DNA of 64,000 nucleotides from Pseudoduganella violaceinigra DSM 15887 (GTDB lineage: Bacteria; Pseudomonadota; Gammaproteobacteria; Burkholderiales; Burkholderiaceae_D): the NCBI RefSeq assembly GCF_000425385.1, contig NZ_AUDI01000001.1, positions 434,001-498,000 of the forward strand, in the 5' to 3' direction. The notes beneath the pieces are model-generated. The model did not search any database, was not told the DNA's origin, and saw only the letters and a list, made by a program, of their open reading frames with translations. Below are positions 1 to 8,964 of this stretch, in pieces. How positions within the stretch are numbered: the first letter of the stretch is position 1; each line of letters starts with the position of its first letter. Position numbers and translations under genes: made by a program.

Positions 1-578
1 TATTTCAGCGGCGGGATCTCGCGGTTTTCCTTGGGCGACAAGCCCTTCAGGATGGCGTTACGGGCATGCACCACAAAGGTGGTGCAGCCGGCTTCCGCCA
101 CGGTGCCGACGAAATCGCGCACGAAATCGTAGCTCTCCTCCTGGTCGATGCCGATGCGGTGCTTGACGGTGACCTCGATCTGGACCGCATCCTTCATCGC
201 CTTGACGCAATCGCGCACCAGCTCCGGCTCGTTCATCAGGCAGGCGCCGAACGCGCCCTTCTGCACGCGCGGCGACGGGCAGCCGCAATTCAGGTTGATT
301 TCATCGTAGCCCCACTTCTCGCCCAGCTTGGCCGACGTGGCCAGATCCTTCGGATCGGAGCCCCCCAGCTGCAGCGCAACCGGATGCTCCTCCTCATTGA
401 AGCGCAGGTGGCGCTCCACATCGCCGTACACCAGGGCACCGGTGGTCACCATCTCCGTGTACAGCCAGGTGTATTGGGAAATCAGGCGATGGAAGTGACG
501 GCAATGGCGGTCGGTCCAGTCCATCATCGGCGCCACGGATAGTCGGCGGGAAGGCTTGGGGGCGAGCGAGGTGGTCAT
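1..578 (-). CDS. dusA: tRNA-dihydrouridine(20/20a) synthase DusA, 3' end outside window
   Basis: FMN-dependent enzyme that reduces uridine to dihydrouridine in the tRNA D-loop, in the cytoplasm. Only the first 192 codons or so are present, out of roughly 330 in the family; the rest lies beyond base 1. The protein begins [20 protein letters not shown], and the [13 protein letters not shown] segment is the conserved start of the TIM barrel. [18 protein letters not shown] holds the catalytic Cys, and VKHRIGID and FVVHAR are further Dus signatures. The DusA subgroup is preferred because of the [19 protein letters not shown] stretch. The start is taken at 578; an in-frame ATG at 590 would add four residues. 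The upstream neighbour on the same strand is the DUF3141 gene, separated by a palindromic repeat. Confidence 0.93.
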   Translation of the reverse strand, partial: MTTSLAPKPSRRLSVAPMMDWTDRHCRHFHRLISQYTWLYTEMVTTGALVYGDVERHLRFNEEEHPVALQLGGSDPKDLATSAKLGEKWGYDEINLNCGCPSPRVQKGAFGACLMNEPELVRDCVKAMKDAVQIEVTVKHRIGIDQEESYDFVRDFVGTVAEAGCTTFVVHARNAILKGLSPKENREIPPLK

Positions 579-622
579 GATGGCAAACATCGGCAATGAA
601 GCAAGGGGCGCATATTATAGCG

Positions 623-711
623 AAAGTCGGAGTCAGCTCTGGCAAACGGACATTTCGCTACGCGTCGCGAAGCGAAAAGCTCATCGAGAAGCCAGAGCTA
701 AGCCCGACTTT
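623..711. repeat. Dispersed palindromic element, copy A (imperfect)
   Basis: Imperfect inverted repeat. The left arm starts AAAGTCGGAGTCAGCTCTGG at 623 and the right arm ends at 711 with the complement AAAGTCGGGCTTAGCTCTGG. Arms match at AAAGTCGG, AGCTCTGGC and TTTCGCT, with divergence between. The right end touches the TAA stop of the DUF3141 gene. The core matches copies B (7892) and C (18888). As a transcript it would fold into a long hairpin and may act as a terminator or RNA-stability element. Confidence 0.8.
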
Positions 712-2852
712 TATGCGAAGAGTTCCTCGACGCGGGACATGCGCCGCGCCGCTTCGCCCGTCAATTCGCCGGAGGCGGTCATGATCTGGCGCACGCCTTC
801 CAGCGCGCGCTTGCGGTCGGCGTCGGCCAGCAGCTTGGGCAGGGCCGACATGGCGCGCTCTTCGTCCAGCTGCAGGATCATGTTCTGCTCCTGCACCACC
901 TCCTTGAAGCGCGCCAGCGACATGCGCTCCTTGGCCGGCAGCCGCATGCGCAGTTCGCGCAGCGTGGTGAAGGCGCGTTCGTCGGCCACCCGCATTTCCG
1001 GGCTGCGCGCGATATACAGGATCGAGCGCAGCACCGCTTCGCGCTCGCCGCCGCTGGCCAGGCGCTTGGCCGCTTCGGTGCGCCGCGCCGCCACCACCGA
1101 TTCGCGCGCGATATCGCGCCCGATGCGGCGCCGGATATTCGCCGAATCCGCCCGCAGGCCCACCAGCGTTTGCAGCAGCGGCTGGCCGTAAGTGGAGAGG
1201 AAGAACTGCTCCACCGCCTGATCGCGCAGCACCTGGTAGCGCTCCAGCACCGCCACAATCTGCTCGGATGCCGCTTCCTGCATTTTCAGGAAGGGGTTAT
1301 CCGGCGACGCCGGCTTGCGCTGCTCGCGCACCTGCTCCGCCAGCGCGCTGATCCCGCTCAGGAAAGGGTTCATGTCGGAGAACAGCTCATACCGCAAACG
1401 GTAGGGGTGCATACGCCGCGTCCATTCCGCCGTCTGCTCGCTGGTGGTGGCCCGCACAAAGGGGCTGACGAAAGTGCGGTACAGGCCCTGGTTGATCTCC
1501 GACAGGCGCGCCACCGTGGCAAAGCGGCGCTCATCCTCGTCGTCGTTGCTGCCCAGGGCGCGCAGGGCATTCAGGTCGCGCCGCTCGAAGCGCACCACGT
1601 AATTGCCATCGGCCAGTTCGGGACTGTGCACGCCCTCCCCGCTCTTGTCGATGAACACCGCTTCGTACAGGCCGGGCGGCAGCACATCGATCAGGTCCAT
1701 CGAGCGGGTGAATTCATCGTGCTCCTTGTTCGCCACCGACGCGGAGACGAAAATCCCCAGGTGCCCGATCGATTCGTGCAGGGTGTACACCACCGTCTGC
1801 CCACCGGCCACCAGCGCCGCATCGTCTTCGTACAGGTCGAGCAGCCAGCCCAGCGCCTGCTGCGGCGGCGTGATGTCGTCGCCCCAGGAACAGAACACCA
1901 CGATGGGCGAGCGGATATTGCGCAGGTCGATGCGGCGGCCATCCGTATCGTGGATGGTGCCGTTGCTCAGGCGGTTGCCGACGAACAGGTTATCGGTGAT
2001 GAACTGGATTTCCTCGGCATTCAGCAGCACCGGATTGCCCCACCAGCGCTCGAACTCCAGGAAGCGTTTTTCCTCCGTGTCGACGTTGGCGTACACGTGG
2101 TAAGCCTTCTTCCAGTACGTGTTGGAAGGATTCATGTTCTCGAAATTGCTGACCAGGTGGGCGCCGTCGAACTTGCCGTTGCCAAGGTCGCCGGCCAGGG
2201 ACGTCATCCAGGTGCCGCCGGTCAGGCCGCCAAGATAGCGCAGCGGATTCTTGCCGCGCACGCCGGCCCAATACGACAGCGGCGCGCCGGCCAGCACCAG
2301 CGGCCCCGCCAGCTCCGGATGCAGCGCGGCGGTCATCATGATCTGCCAGCCGGCCTGGCAGTTGCCGATCAGGGCCGGCTTGCCCTCCGCCTGCGGGTGC
2401 AGGTAAGCCACCTGTTCGATGAACTGGGCTTCCGCGTGGCAGACGTCTTCGATGGTCTGGCCCGGCACCGGGGCCGGCAGGAAGCCGATGAAGTAGCAGG
2501 GGTGGCCGGCCTTCAGCACCACGCCGATTTCGCTGTCCTGCTTCATGCCGCCGATGCCCGGCCCATGCCCGGCGCGCGGGTCGACCACGATGAAGGGACG
2601 CTTGTCCTCGTCGATTTCCATGCCGTCCGGCGGGATGATGCGCATCAGCGAGTAATTGACCGGGCGCGCAAGGGTGCGCCCGTCGATGAGCGTTTCGAAT
2701 TCGAAGTTGAGCACATGCGGCGCGGTTTCCCGCTCACGCGCATTGCGTTCGGTGCCGCGACGATACAGCACGTCCATGAACAGAATGGACCGCTGCCAGG
2801 CGTCGGTCCAGTATTCCACGGCCTGGGCGGCCAGGTTGGCGGGTTCGGCCAT
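711..2852 (-). CDS. DUF3141 protein, PHA-synthase-like alpha/beta hydrolase
   Basis: Protein of 713 aa with a DUF3141-type alpha/beta-hydrolase core. The nucleophile elbow reads IGNCQAGW with Cys at about residue 165, the G-x-C-x-G form seen in polyhydroxyalkanoate synthases rather than the usual Ser. A WGDDITPP segment offers the acid and LHESIGHLGIF the His of a Cys-Asp-His triad. The last 250 residues or so are charged and helical and look non-catalytic. The N-terminus AVEYWTDAWQRSILFMDVLY also recalls the region before the catalytic domain of PHA synthases. The start at 2852 has GAGGAG seven bases upstream; a TTG-initiated frame could extend 15 residues further. The substrate is unknown, and an acyl-CoA or hydroxyalkanoate thioester is an inference from the Cys elbow. 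No PHA genes are adjacent. Confidence 0.85.
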   Translation of the reverse strand: MAEPANLAAQAVEYWTDAWQRSILFMDVLYRRGTERNARERETAPHVLNFEFETLIDGRTLARPVNYSLMRIIPPDGMEIDEDKRPFIVVDPRAGHGPGIGGMKQDSEIGVVLKAGHPCYFIGFLPAPVPGQTIEDVCHAEAQFIEQVAYLHPQAEGKPALIGNCQAGWQIMMTAALHPELAGPLVLAGAPLSYWAGVRGKNPLRYLGGLTGGTWMTSLAGDLGNGKFDGAHLVSNFENMNPSNTYWKKAYHVYANVDTEEKRFLEFERWWGNPVLLNAEEIQFITDNLFVGNRLSNGTIHDTDGRRIDLRNIRSPIVVFCSWGDDITPPQQALGWLLDLYEDDAALVAGGQTVVYTLHESIGHLGIFVSASVANKEHDEFTRSMDLIDVLPPGLYEAVFIDKSGEGVHSPELADGNYVVRFERRDLNALRALGSNDDEDERRFATVARLSEINQGLYRTFVSPFVRATTSEQTAEWTRRMHPYRLRYELFSDMNPFLSGISALAEQVREQRKPASPDNPFLKMQEAASEQIVAVLERYQVLRDQAVEQFFLSTYGQPLLQTLVGLRADSANIRRRIGRDIARESVVAARRTEAAKRLASGGEREAVLRSILYIARSPEMRVADERAFTTLRELRMRLPAKERMSLARFKEVVQEQNMILQLDEERAMSALPKLLADADRKRALEGVRQIMTASGELTGEAARRMSRVEELFA

Positions 2853-2907
2853 GCTGCGTCTCCTCATTGATGCCGGCTCGGCATGACAGATTACCATGTC
2901 ACCAATA

Positions 2908-2936
2908 AAAAACCCGCCTTGCGGCGGGTTCTTTTT
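2908..2936 (-). terminator. Intrinsic terminator of typA
   Basis: Eight-base stem AACCCGCC/GGCGGGTT with a TTGC loop. On the minus strand it follows the typA stop by a few bases and runs into TTTTTTATT. The opposite strand also has a short U tract, so it may work both ways. Confidence 0.88.
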
Positions 2937-2939
2937 GCA

Positions 2940-4775
2940 TTACGCGTTTTCCTTGTTGGCACGCTTACGCTCGTGCTCTTTCAGGAAGCGCTTGCGCAGG
3001 CGGATCGACTTCGGCGTGATCTCGACCAGTTCGTCGTCGTCGATGAATTCGACAGCGTATTCCAGCGACATCTGGATCGGCGGCACCAGGCGCACCGCTT
3101 CGTCGGTACCCGACGAACGCACGTTGGTCAGCTGCTTGCCCTTGATCGGGTTGACCACCAGGTCGTTATCGCGCGAGTGGATACCGATGATCATGCCTTC
3201 GTACACTGGGTCGTTGTGGACCACGAACATACGGCCGCGATCCTGCAGTTTCCAGATCGCGTAGGCCACGGCAGCGCCGTCGTCCTGCGAAATCAGCACG
3301 CCGTTGCGGCGGCCGCCCAGTTCACCTTTGGAGGTGTCGACCGGAGCGTAGGCGTCGAACACGTGCGACATCAGACCGGTACCGCGGGTCAGGGTCATGA
3401 ATTCGCCCTGGAAGCCGATCAGGCCGCGCGCAGGAATACGGTACTCCAGGCGCACACGGCCCTTGCCGTCCGATTCCATGTTCTGCAGATCGCCGCGGCG
3501 GCGGCCCAGTTCTTCCATCACGCCGCCCTGGTTGGCTTCTTCCACGTCAACGCTCAGTTGTTCGTATGGCTCGTGGCGCACGCCGTCGACCATCTTGAAC
3601 ACGACGCGCGGACGCGATACAGCCAGCTCGAAACCTTCGCGGCGCATGTTTTCGATCAGGATGGTCAGGTGCAGCTCACCGCGGCCGGACACTTCGAAAG
3701 TGGTGTCGTCGTCGGTTGGGGCAACGCGCAGCGCAACGTTGGCCTTCAGTTCCTTGTCCAGGCGATCACGCAGCTGGCGCGAGGTCACGAATTTGCCTTC
3801 GCGGCCAGCCAGTGGCGAGTTGTTGACCATGAAGTTCATGGTCAGGGTCGGTTCGTCGACGGTCAGCATTGGCAGCGCGTCCGGGGTGTCCGGTGCGCAC
3901 ACGGTGGAACCGATGCCGATTTCGTCGATACCGTTGATCAGGATGATGTCGCCGGCAACGGCTTCGTCCACCAGCACGCGCTCCAGGCCCTTGAAGTTCA
4001 GCACCTGGTTGATACGGCCCTTGATCGGGGTCGAATCAGGACCGTTCAGGACCACCACGTCCTGGCCGGTCTTCACGCGGCCGCGGGACACGCGGCCAAT
4101 GCCGATCTTGCCCACGTAGGACGAATAGTCCAGCGAGGTGATTTGCATCTGCAGCGGGCCGTCTGGATTGTCGTCGCGCACCGGCACGTATTTCAGGATG
4201 GCTTCGAACAGCGGCTTCATGTCGCCGCCGCGCACGGTTTCGTCCAGGCCGGCGTAGCCGTTCAGGCCCGAGGCGTACACGATCGGGAAGTCCAGCTGTT
4301 CATCGGTTGCGCCCAGCTTGTCGAACAGTTCGAAAGTCTGGTTGATCGCCCAGTCAGCGCGCGCGCCCGGACGGTCGATCTTGTTCACCACCACGATCGG
4401 CTTCAGGCCCAGGGCCAGTGCCTTGCGGGTCACGAAGCGGGTCTGCGGCATCGGGCCTTCCTGCGCATCGATCAGCAACAGCACGGAGTCGACCATCGAC
4501 AGCACGCGCTCCACTTCGCCGCCGAAGTCGGCGTGGCCTGGGGTGTCGACGATGTTGATGTGGGTGCCTTCGTACTCAACGGCGCAGTTCTTCGACAGGA
4601 TGGTAATGCCGCGTTCTTTCTCCAGGTCGTTGGAGTCCATGACGCGGGTATCAACCTGCTGGTTCTCGCGGAAGGTACCGGACTGCTTCAGCAGCTGGTC
4701 CACGAGGGTGGTTTTGCCATGGTCAACGTGAGCGATGATGGCGATGTTGCGAATTGCGCGTTTAGTAGTAGACAT
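2940..4775 (-). CDS. typA: Ribosome-associated GTPase TypA/BipA
   Basis: Translational GTPase of 611 aa that binds the 70S ribosome and assists 50S assembly at low temperature and under stress. It starts [20 protein letters not shown]. The G1 motif AHVDHGKT is at about residue 16, followed by [15 protein letters not shown] (G3) and [12 protein letters not shown] (G4). EF-G-like domains II, III and V follow, then the BipA-specific C-terminal domain ([18 protein letters not shown] and [19 protein letters not shown]). Length is normal for the family. In many betaproteobacteria typA directly follows truB; here about 3.2 kb of plus-strand accessory genes lies between them. It has its own candidate promoter and a strong terminator, so it is probably monocistronic. 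Confidence 0.98.
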   Translation of the reverse strand: MSTTKRAIRNIAIIAHVDHGKTTLVDQLLKQSGTFRENQQVDTRVMDSNDLEKERGITILSKNCAVEYEGTHINIVDTPGHADFGGEVERVLSMVDSVLLLIDAQEGPMPQTRFVTRKALALGLKPIVVVNKIDRPGARADWAINQTFELFDKLGATDEQLDFPIVYASGLNGYAGLDETVRGGDMKPLFEAILKYVPVRDDNPDGPLQMQITSLDYSSYVGKIGIGRVSRGRVKTGQDVVVLNGPDSTPIKGRINQVLNFKGLERVLVDEAVAGDIILINGIDEIGIGSTVCAPDTPDALPMLTVDEPTLTMNFMVNNSPLAGREGKFVTSRQLRDRLDKELKANVALRVAPTDDDTTFEVSGRGELHLTILIENMRREGFELAVSRPRVVFKMVDGVRHEPYEQLSVDVEEANQGGVMEELGRRRGDLQNMESDGKGRVRLEYRIPARGLIGFQGEFMTLTRGTGLMSHVFDAYAPVDTSKGELGGRRNGVLISQDDGAAVAYAIWKLQDRGRMFVVHNDPVYEGMIIGIHSRDNDLVVNPIKGKQLTNVRSSGTDEAVRLVPPIQMSLEYAVEFIDDDELVEITPKSIRLRKRFLKEHERKRANKENA

Positions 4776-4825
4776 GATGTGTGTGTGAACAGGAATTCTG
4801 CACGTGCGGGAGCACTGAACCCACT

Positions 4826-4831
4826 AGTATA
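4826..4831 (-). promoter_or_regulatory. Candidate extended -10 promoter of typA
   Basis: On the minus strand the bases read TGC-TATACT, an extended -10 hexamer about 50 bases before the typA ATG. No good -35 box is visible at 17-18 bases spacing, as often happens with extended -10 promoters. No start-site data are available. Confidence 0.45.
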
Positions 4832-4892
4832 GCATGCTGCTTCGCAACGCAGTAGTTCTCCAGGCTTGATTTCCGTAAGGTATTATTTAAGG

Positions 4893-4912
4893 AATAAGCA
4901 ATGATGCTTATT
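4893..4912. promoter_or_regulatory. Inverted repeat AATAAGC-N6-GCTTATT upstream of the YfaP/TPR gene
   Basis: Perfect 7-bp inverted repeat with a 6-base spacer, 30 bases before the start at 4943 in the divergent region between typA and the plus-strand block. It could be an operator or an RNA hairpin in the leader. No regulator can be named. Confidence 0.4.
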
Positions 4913-4942
4913 GAATCTCAATGAAAAGCTTGGAGAGCACCT

Positions 4943-6136
4943 ATGAAATTGCGTTTGACGAAGACCGCCCTGGCATCCGCCGCCCTGTCCCTGCTGATGG
5001 CCGGTGCGGCCGTTGCCGCCCCTGTCAGTGTGCAGATTTTGAGCGCCACCATCAAGGACAAGAAGATCGACGGCGCCACCGTCACGCTGCAAAAGAACGG
5101 CGAACAATCGGTCAGCGCCACCACTGACGCGCAAGGCCAGGTCAAACTGGCGCCCGCCTTCGGGGACGACGCCTCGACCCTGATGATCGTCAAGAAGCCC
5201 GGCTACTCCAACCTGGTCGTGAAATGCCCATGCGACGGCGCCACCTACGCCATCAGCCCGGTGATGAATAACCTGGACGGCATGCGCATTGTCCTGAACT
5301 GGGGCGCCAGCCCGCGCGACCTCGACTCGCACATCGTCTACCCGAACAACCACGTCTACTTTGTCAACAAGCGCGGCGCCGACGCCAACCTGGACGTCGA
5401 CGATGTCGACGGCTACGGCCCGGAAACCATCACGCTCGAACGCAAGCATGTCGGCCAGCGCTACGTCTACGCCGTGCACGACTTCTCCGACGCCGGCAAC
5501 CCGAACACCCGCAACCTGGCCAACAGCGGCGCCAAGGTCTTCGTCTACGTCGGCCAGACGCTGGTGCGCACGTACTACGTGCCGACCAGCGGCGTGGGCA
5601 ACCTGTGGACCGTGTTCGCGGTGACCGAAGAAGGTGAATTCCAGGACTTCAACACCATCAAGGGCGTGACCAGCTTCGAGCGCCTGCAAACGTCCGAATT
5701 CGCCGGTGTCGGCCGCGCAGCCGATGTGCAGGCCGTCAGCTACAGCAGCGGCAACCAGGACAGCGCCAAGCGCCTGAACAGCCAGGGCGAATCGGCCTAC
5801 CATGCCGGCAACCTGGACGAAGCGATCAGCCTGTACCAGCAAGCCATTGAATTGAACGGCAACTACGGCCAGGCATATAGCAATCTGGGCCTGGCCTTCC
5901 AGAAAGCCAACCGCACCGCCGAAGCCATGTGGGCCAACCGCAAAGCCATCGCCCTGGCGAACGGCCCGACCGCAGCCACCGTGCGCGCCAGCTCGCACTA
6001 CAACAACGGCAAGATCTACGAAGCCGCATCCCAATGGGACGACGCGCTGCGCGAATACCGCGCCGCCCTGGCCGAGAAGAACAATCCGACCTACGAAAAA
6101 GCCATCGCGCGCATGCAGCAGAACGGGGCCAAATAA
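4943..6136 (+). CDS. Secreted YfaP-like (DUF2135) protein with C-terminal TPR repeats
   Basis: Protein of 397 aa with a clear Sec signal peptide (MKLRLTKTALASAALSLLMA, cleavage near VAA-APV). Residues about 25-110 form a carboxypeptidase-regulatory/Ig-like fold (KIDGATVTLQKNGEQ, TDAQGQVKL). Residues about 115-240 resemble the YfaP/DUF2135 domain (LNWGASPRDLDSHI, GPETITLE, YVYAVHDFSD). Two to three TPR units follow from about residue 275 (SAYHAGNLDEAISLYQQAIE and AYSNLGLAFQKANRTAEAM). The RBS GGAGAG is visible just upstream. It overlaps the next gene by one base (TAATG), so the pair is probably co-translated. It likely acts in the periplasm or outside the cell in protein-protein contacts; the precise role is unknown. 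Confidence 0.85.
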   Translation: MKLRLTKTALASAALSLLMAGAAVAAPVSVQILSATIKDKKIDGATVTLQKNGEQSVSATTDAQGQVKLAPAFGDDASTLMIVKKPGYSNLVVKCPCDGATYAISPVMNNLDGMRIVLNWGASPRDLDSHIVYPNNHVYFVNKRGADANLDVDDVDGYGPETITLERKHVGQRYVYAVHDFSDAGNPNTRNLANSGAKVFVYVGQTLVRTYYVPTSGVGNLWTVFAVTEEGEFQDFNTIKGVTSFERLQTSEFAGVGRAADVQAVSYSSGNQDSAKRLNSQGESAYHAGNLDEAISLYQQAIELNGNYGQAYSNLGLAFQKANRTAEAMWANRKAIALANGPTAATVRASSHYNNGKIYEAASQWDDALREYRAALAEKNNPTYEKAIARMQQNGAK

Positions 6137-7287
6137 TGCGCGCGCCAGCGCTGCCCTTGCTGTGCATGGTCGCCGCGCTGGCCGCGGTCGCGCTGCCCGC
6201 CACTGCCGCCGGACCGGCGGCAGTGGCCAAAGCCGACCGCCGCCTGTGGACGGAAACCCTGAACAGCCGCAACGGCTTTGACAAAGCCTCGCGCGCATCC
6301 ATCCTGACCTACGCAACGGCGCTGCAGGACATGCAGAAAATGGCCGACGCCGACATGCTGGCCGCCTTCAAGATCAAGAGCCTGAACCGCGCCTCGGTCG
6401 ACAAATGGCTGAAATCGGAACTGGCCCTGTCGCTGGCGAACTACCAGCGCGCGGCGCGCGACTGCGCCGGCGGCGGCGACTGGACCTGCGTCGCCCCGCT
6501 CGGCAACGTGGAAGCCCTGCTGCGCCAGGCCGATAGCTGGCAAAAGTCGATCCCGGCCGGCCAGCAAGCCTGGCACGCCAACCTGTCCGCCTTCGCCCAC
6601 GCCTACCTCGCCGAACAACTGCGCCTGGCCGCCCTGTTCCCCAAGGTCAGCAGCGAAATCGACCGCTTCGGCCCCCACGAATGGAACGGCGACACGCTGG
6701 AAGACCGCCAGTTCCTGCTCACGTTCGACGATGGCCCGTCCCCCGGCCCCAACACCGACGACACCCTAGCCATGCTGGCAGCGGCCAAGAAGACCGGCGT
6801 CTTCTTCGTCCTCGGCGAAAACCTGCAAAACCGCGTCAACAAGGCCGGAGCCGCCAAGGTGGCCGCTTCCTACAAAAACCAGTGCATGGCCTCGCACGGC
6901 TGGCAGCACCAGTCGCACGCCAAGTGGGACCAATGGCAGGACTCCATCACCCGTACCCACGCGCTGCTGAACACCACCTTCGGCAAAGGCGACGTGCTGC
7001 CCTACTTCCGCCCGCCGTACGGCCAGCGGCCGGCGGACAGCGCACCGTTCTTCCAGCAGCAGGGATTGCAGGTCGCGCTGTGGAACCTGGACTCGCAGGA
7101 CTGGAGCAGCCAGGTCACGGCCGACGACGTCAGCAACCGCATGATCGCCCTGATGCTGATCAAGCGGCACGGTGTGCTGCTGTTCCACGACGTGCATAAC
7201 AAAGCCAAGTCGGCGCTGCCCGTCATCTTCGATGAACTGGGTACGGCCGTCAGCTGGCGCGACTGCCAGCAAGCGCTCCCGCGCTAA
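6136..7287 (+). CDS. Secreted polysaccharide deacetylase (NodB/CE4 family)
   Basis: Protein of 383 aa with a signal peptide (ALPLLCMVAALAAVALPATA) and a 170-residue helical N-terminal region of unknown role. The NodB homology domain starts near residue 193. Motif 1 is TFDDGP at 196-201, with general-base and metal-binding Asp. Motif 2 is SHGWQHQSH with metal-binding His. Motif 3 is RPPYG, and LLFHD near the C-terminus carries the catalytic His. The fold removes N- or O-acetyl groups from chitin, peptidoglycan or exopolysaccharide; the substrate here is not determined. The ATG overlaps the TAA of the preceding YfaP/TPR gene, so the two are translationally coupled. A hairpin follows the stop. 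Confidence 0.9.
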   Translation: MRAPALPLLCMVAALAAVALPATAAGPAAVAKADRRLWTETLNSRNGFDKASRASILTYATALQDMQKMADADMLAAFKIKSLNRASVDKWLKSELALSLANYQRAARDCAGGGDWTCVAPLGNVEALLRQADSWQKSIPAGQQAWHANLSAFAHAYLAEQLRLAALFPKVSSEIDRFGPHEWNGDTLEDRQFLLTFDDGPSPGPNTDDTLAMLAAAKKTGVFFVLGENLQNRVNKAGAAKVAASYKNQCMASHGWQHQSHAKWDQWQDSITRTHALLNTTFGKGDVLPYFRPPYGQRPADSAPFFQQQGLQVALWNLDSQDWSSQVTADDVSNRMIALMLIKRHGVLLFHDVHNKAKSALPVIFDELGTAVSWRDCQQALPR

Positions 7288-7293
7288 CTGAGT

Positions 7294-7322
7294 TGGCGCG
7301 GAACGGAGGCCGTTTCGCGCCA
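7294..7322 (+). terminator. Hairpin after the deacetylase gene
   Basis: Arms of 13 bases (TGGCGCGGAACGG with one G-T pair) around an AGG loop, seven bases after the stop at 7287. There is no U tract, so it may be a Rho-dependent or weak terminator, or a stabilising 3' hairpin. Confidence 0.5.
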
Positions 7323-7413
7323 TTCAGGACCGGATTCGTCGCAAACCAGTGGCAGCGCGGAGGATGCCGGCGCAAAGTGTGCTCATCGAAACCACCTTTG
7401 CGAGGAATGCAAA

Positions 7414-7890
7414 ATGCTGCAGCAAATCGTCAGCCACACCCCAAGCTACGTGTGGTGCATCCTGGGCTTCCTGATCTATCGCGGCGTAGCCGCATCGCGC
7501 GACCGCAGCGTGACTTTGCGCGCCGTCTTCATCCTGCCGATTGTCATGCTGGTACTGGGACTGCAGGGATTATCCAATGGCTTCGGGCTGGCGACGCCGG
7601 CCGGCGCGGCATGGCTGGCGGGCCTGGCCGCAGGCGTAGCGATGATGTGGCACAGTGCAGGAAAAGGGGTCGTGCTGGAGCGCGCCACGGGCAAGGTTCA
7701 GCTTCGCGGCAGCTGGCTGCCGATGGCCCTGATGATGGCAATCTTCGTTGGCAAGTTCGCGATGGCGGTGACCTTGGCGACGCAGCCAGCCCTGAGCGCC
7801 AAGCTAGGCTTCGCCCTGCCGGCATGCACCGTGTTCGGCGCACTGTCCGGCGCCTTCATGGCCCGCCCGCTGCGCCTGGCCATAGCATAA
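7414..7890 (+). CDS. Small inner-membrane protein (DUF6622-like)
   Basis: Protein of 158 aa with four to five predicted transmembrane segments: VWCILGFLIYRGVAA, VFILPIVMLVLGLQGL, AAWLAGLAAGVAMMW, MALMMAIFVGKFAMAV and ALPACTVFGALSGAF. It starts MLQQIVSHTPSYVW, with GAGGA seven to eight bases upstream of ATG. It resembles small uncharacterised Oxalobacteraceae/Burkholderiales membrane proteins that I recall as DUF6622; the family name is from memory. No catalytic motif is visible. It sits alone after the deacetylase hairpin and converges on truB, with palindromic element B filling the gap. Confidence 0.75.
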   Translation: MLQQIVSHTPSYVWCILGFLIYRGVAASRDRSVTLRAVFILPIVMLVLGLQGLSNGFGLATPAGAAWLAGLAAGVAMMWHSAGKGVVLERATGKVQLRGSWLPMALMMAIFVGKFAMAVTLATQPALSAKLGFALPACTVFGALSGAFMARPLRLAIA

Positions 7891-7891
7891 G

Positions 7892-8035
7892 AAAAGCCGG
7901 GGTCAGGTCTGTCATTCGGACACGCAGCCCACTTCTTTGATCTATCTCAATACGCAAATTCACTCGAATTAGCGTATTGAGATAGATCAAAGTTTGTGAT
8001 TGGATGTCCAAATGACAGACCTGACCCCGGCTTTT
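7892..8035. repeat. Dispersed palindromic element, copy B (nested double palindrome)
   Basis: Outer arms 7892-7922 and 8005-8035 are 31 bases each and complementary with one mismatch, beginning AAAAGCCGGGGTCAGGTCTG. Inside them a second, perfect 20-base inverted repeat lies at 7936-7955 and 7972-7991, with a 16-base AT-rich loop. The element fills the space between two convergent stop codons: the DUF6622-like TAA ends at 7890 and the truB TAA begins at 8038-8040. The outer core is shared with copies A and C. Both genes would transcribe into the same hairpin, so it probably serves as a bidirectional terminator. Confidence 0.92.
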
Positions 8036-8037
8036 AT

Positions 8038-8964
8038 TTATGCAGTGGCGATCAGGCGTTCGGGGGCGAGGATGGCGTATTCGCCGAAGATGCCGGTGCC
8101 GAGCAGGCGGCCGCTGTCGTTGTAGATTCGCACGCGGCCTTCATACGGCGTCGGCACGGCGATGCTTGGCTCCTTGCCGAGCGGCAGGCGTTGGCCGTGC
8201 AGGAAGCGTTTCGCCAGCTCCTCGTTCAAGACGATGCGCGGGAAACTCGACAACAGTGCATCCACCGGCGCCAGCAATGCGCGCGGCGCTGCGTGCGCGG
8301 CCAGCTCTTCCAGCGTGATCATCTTGTCGGTGGTGAGCGCGCCAACCTGGGTACGGCGCAGCGCATTCAGGTGCGCGCCGCAACCGAGGGCGGCGCCGAT
8401 GTCCTCACCCAGCACGCGGATATACGTGCCTTTGCTGCAGGTGACTTCAACTTTCAGGTACGGCGCTTCCCATGACACCAACTCCAGCTTGTGGATCACC
8501 ACGTCGCGCGCTTCGCGTTCCAGCGTGATGCCTTCGCGCGCGTATTCGTACAGCGGCTTGCCGTCGCGCTTCAGCGCGGAGTACATCGGCGGCACCTGCT
8601 TGATCGGGCCGCGGAAACGGGCCATCACGGCTTCGATTTCGGCTTGCGTGCAATTGACGTCGCGCGTTTCCAGCACGGCGCCTTCGGTGTCGCCGGTGTC
8701 GGTGCGCACGCCCATGTGCACGGTGGCCAGGTAGGTCTTGTCGGCTTCCAGCAGGTCTTGCGAGAACTTGGTCGCTTCGCCGAAGCATAGCGGCAGCAGG
8801 CCGGTGGCGAAGGGGTCGAGCGTGCCGGTGTGGCCTGCTTTTTTCGCGTTCATGAAGCGCTTGGCCTTGATCAGGGCGTCGTTGCTGGACAGGCCAACCG
8901 GCTTATCGAGCAGCAGCACGCCGTCCACGGCGTCGCGCACGCGCTTGGTGCGGACTTCGGTCAT
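8038..8964 (-). CDS. truB: tRNA pseudouridine(55) synthase TruB
   Basis: Enzyme of 308 aa that makes the conserved pseudouridine 55 in the T-loop of tRNAs. [18 protein letters not shown] near the N-terminus and [17 protein letters not shown] are family signatures; the catalytic Asp is D50. [21 protein letters not shown] and [15 protein letters not shown] are further conserved blocks. The C-terminal part (residues about 250-308) corresponds to the small PUA-like extension. The ATG overlaps the rbfA stop by four bases (ATGA), the usual rbfA-truB coupling. Palindromic element B follows directly and probably ends the transcript. Confidence 0.98.
   Translation of the reverse strand: MTEVRTKRVRDAVDGVLLLDKPVGLSSNDALIKAKRFMNAKKAGHTGTLDPFATGLLPLCFGEATKFSQDLLEADKTYLATVHMGVRTDTGDTEGAVLETRDVNCTQAEIEAVMARFRGPIKQVPPMYSALKRDGKPLYEYAREGITLEREARDVVIHKLELVSWEAPYLKVEVTCSKGTYIRVLGEDIGAALGCGAHLNALRRTQVGALTTDKMITLEELAAHAAPRALLAPVDALLSSFPRIVLNEELAKRFLHGQRLPLGKEPSIAVPTPYEGRVRIYNDSGRLLGTGIFGEYAILAPERLIATA

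Noticed and set aside
7936..7991. Repeats at 7.9-8.0 kb considered as a CRISPR fragment
   Set aside because: They are two nested inverted repeats, not spaced direct repeats, and no cas gene is near.
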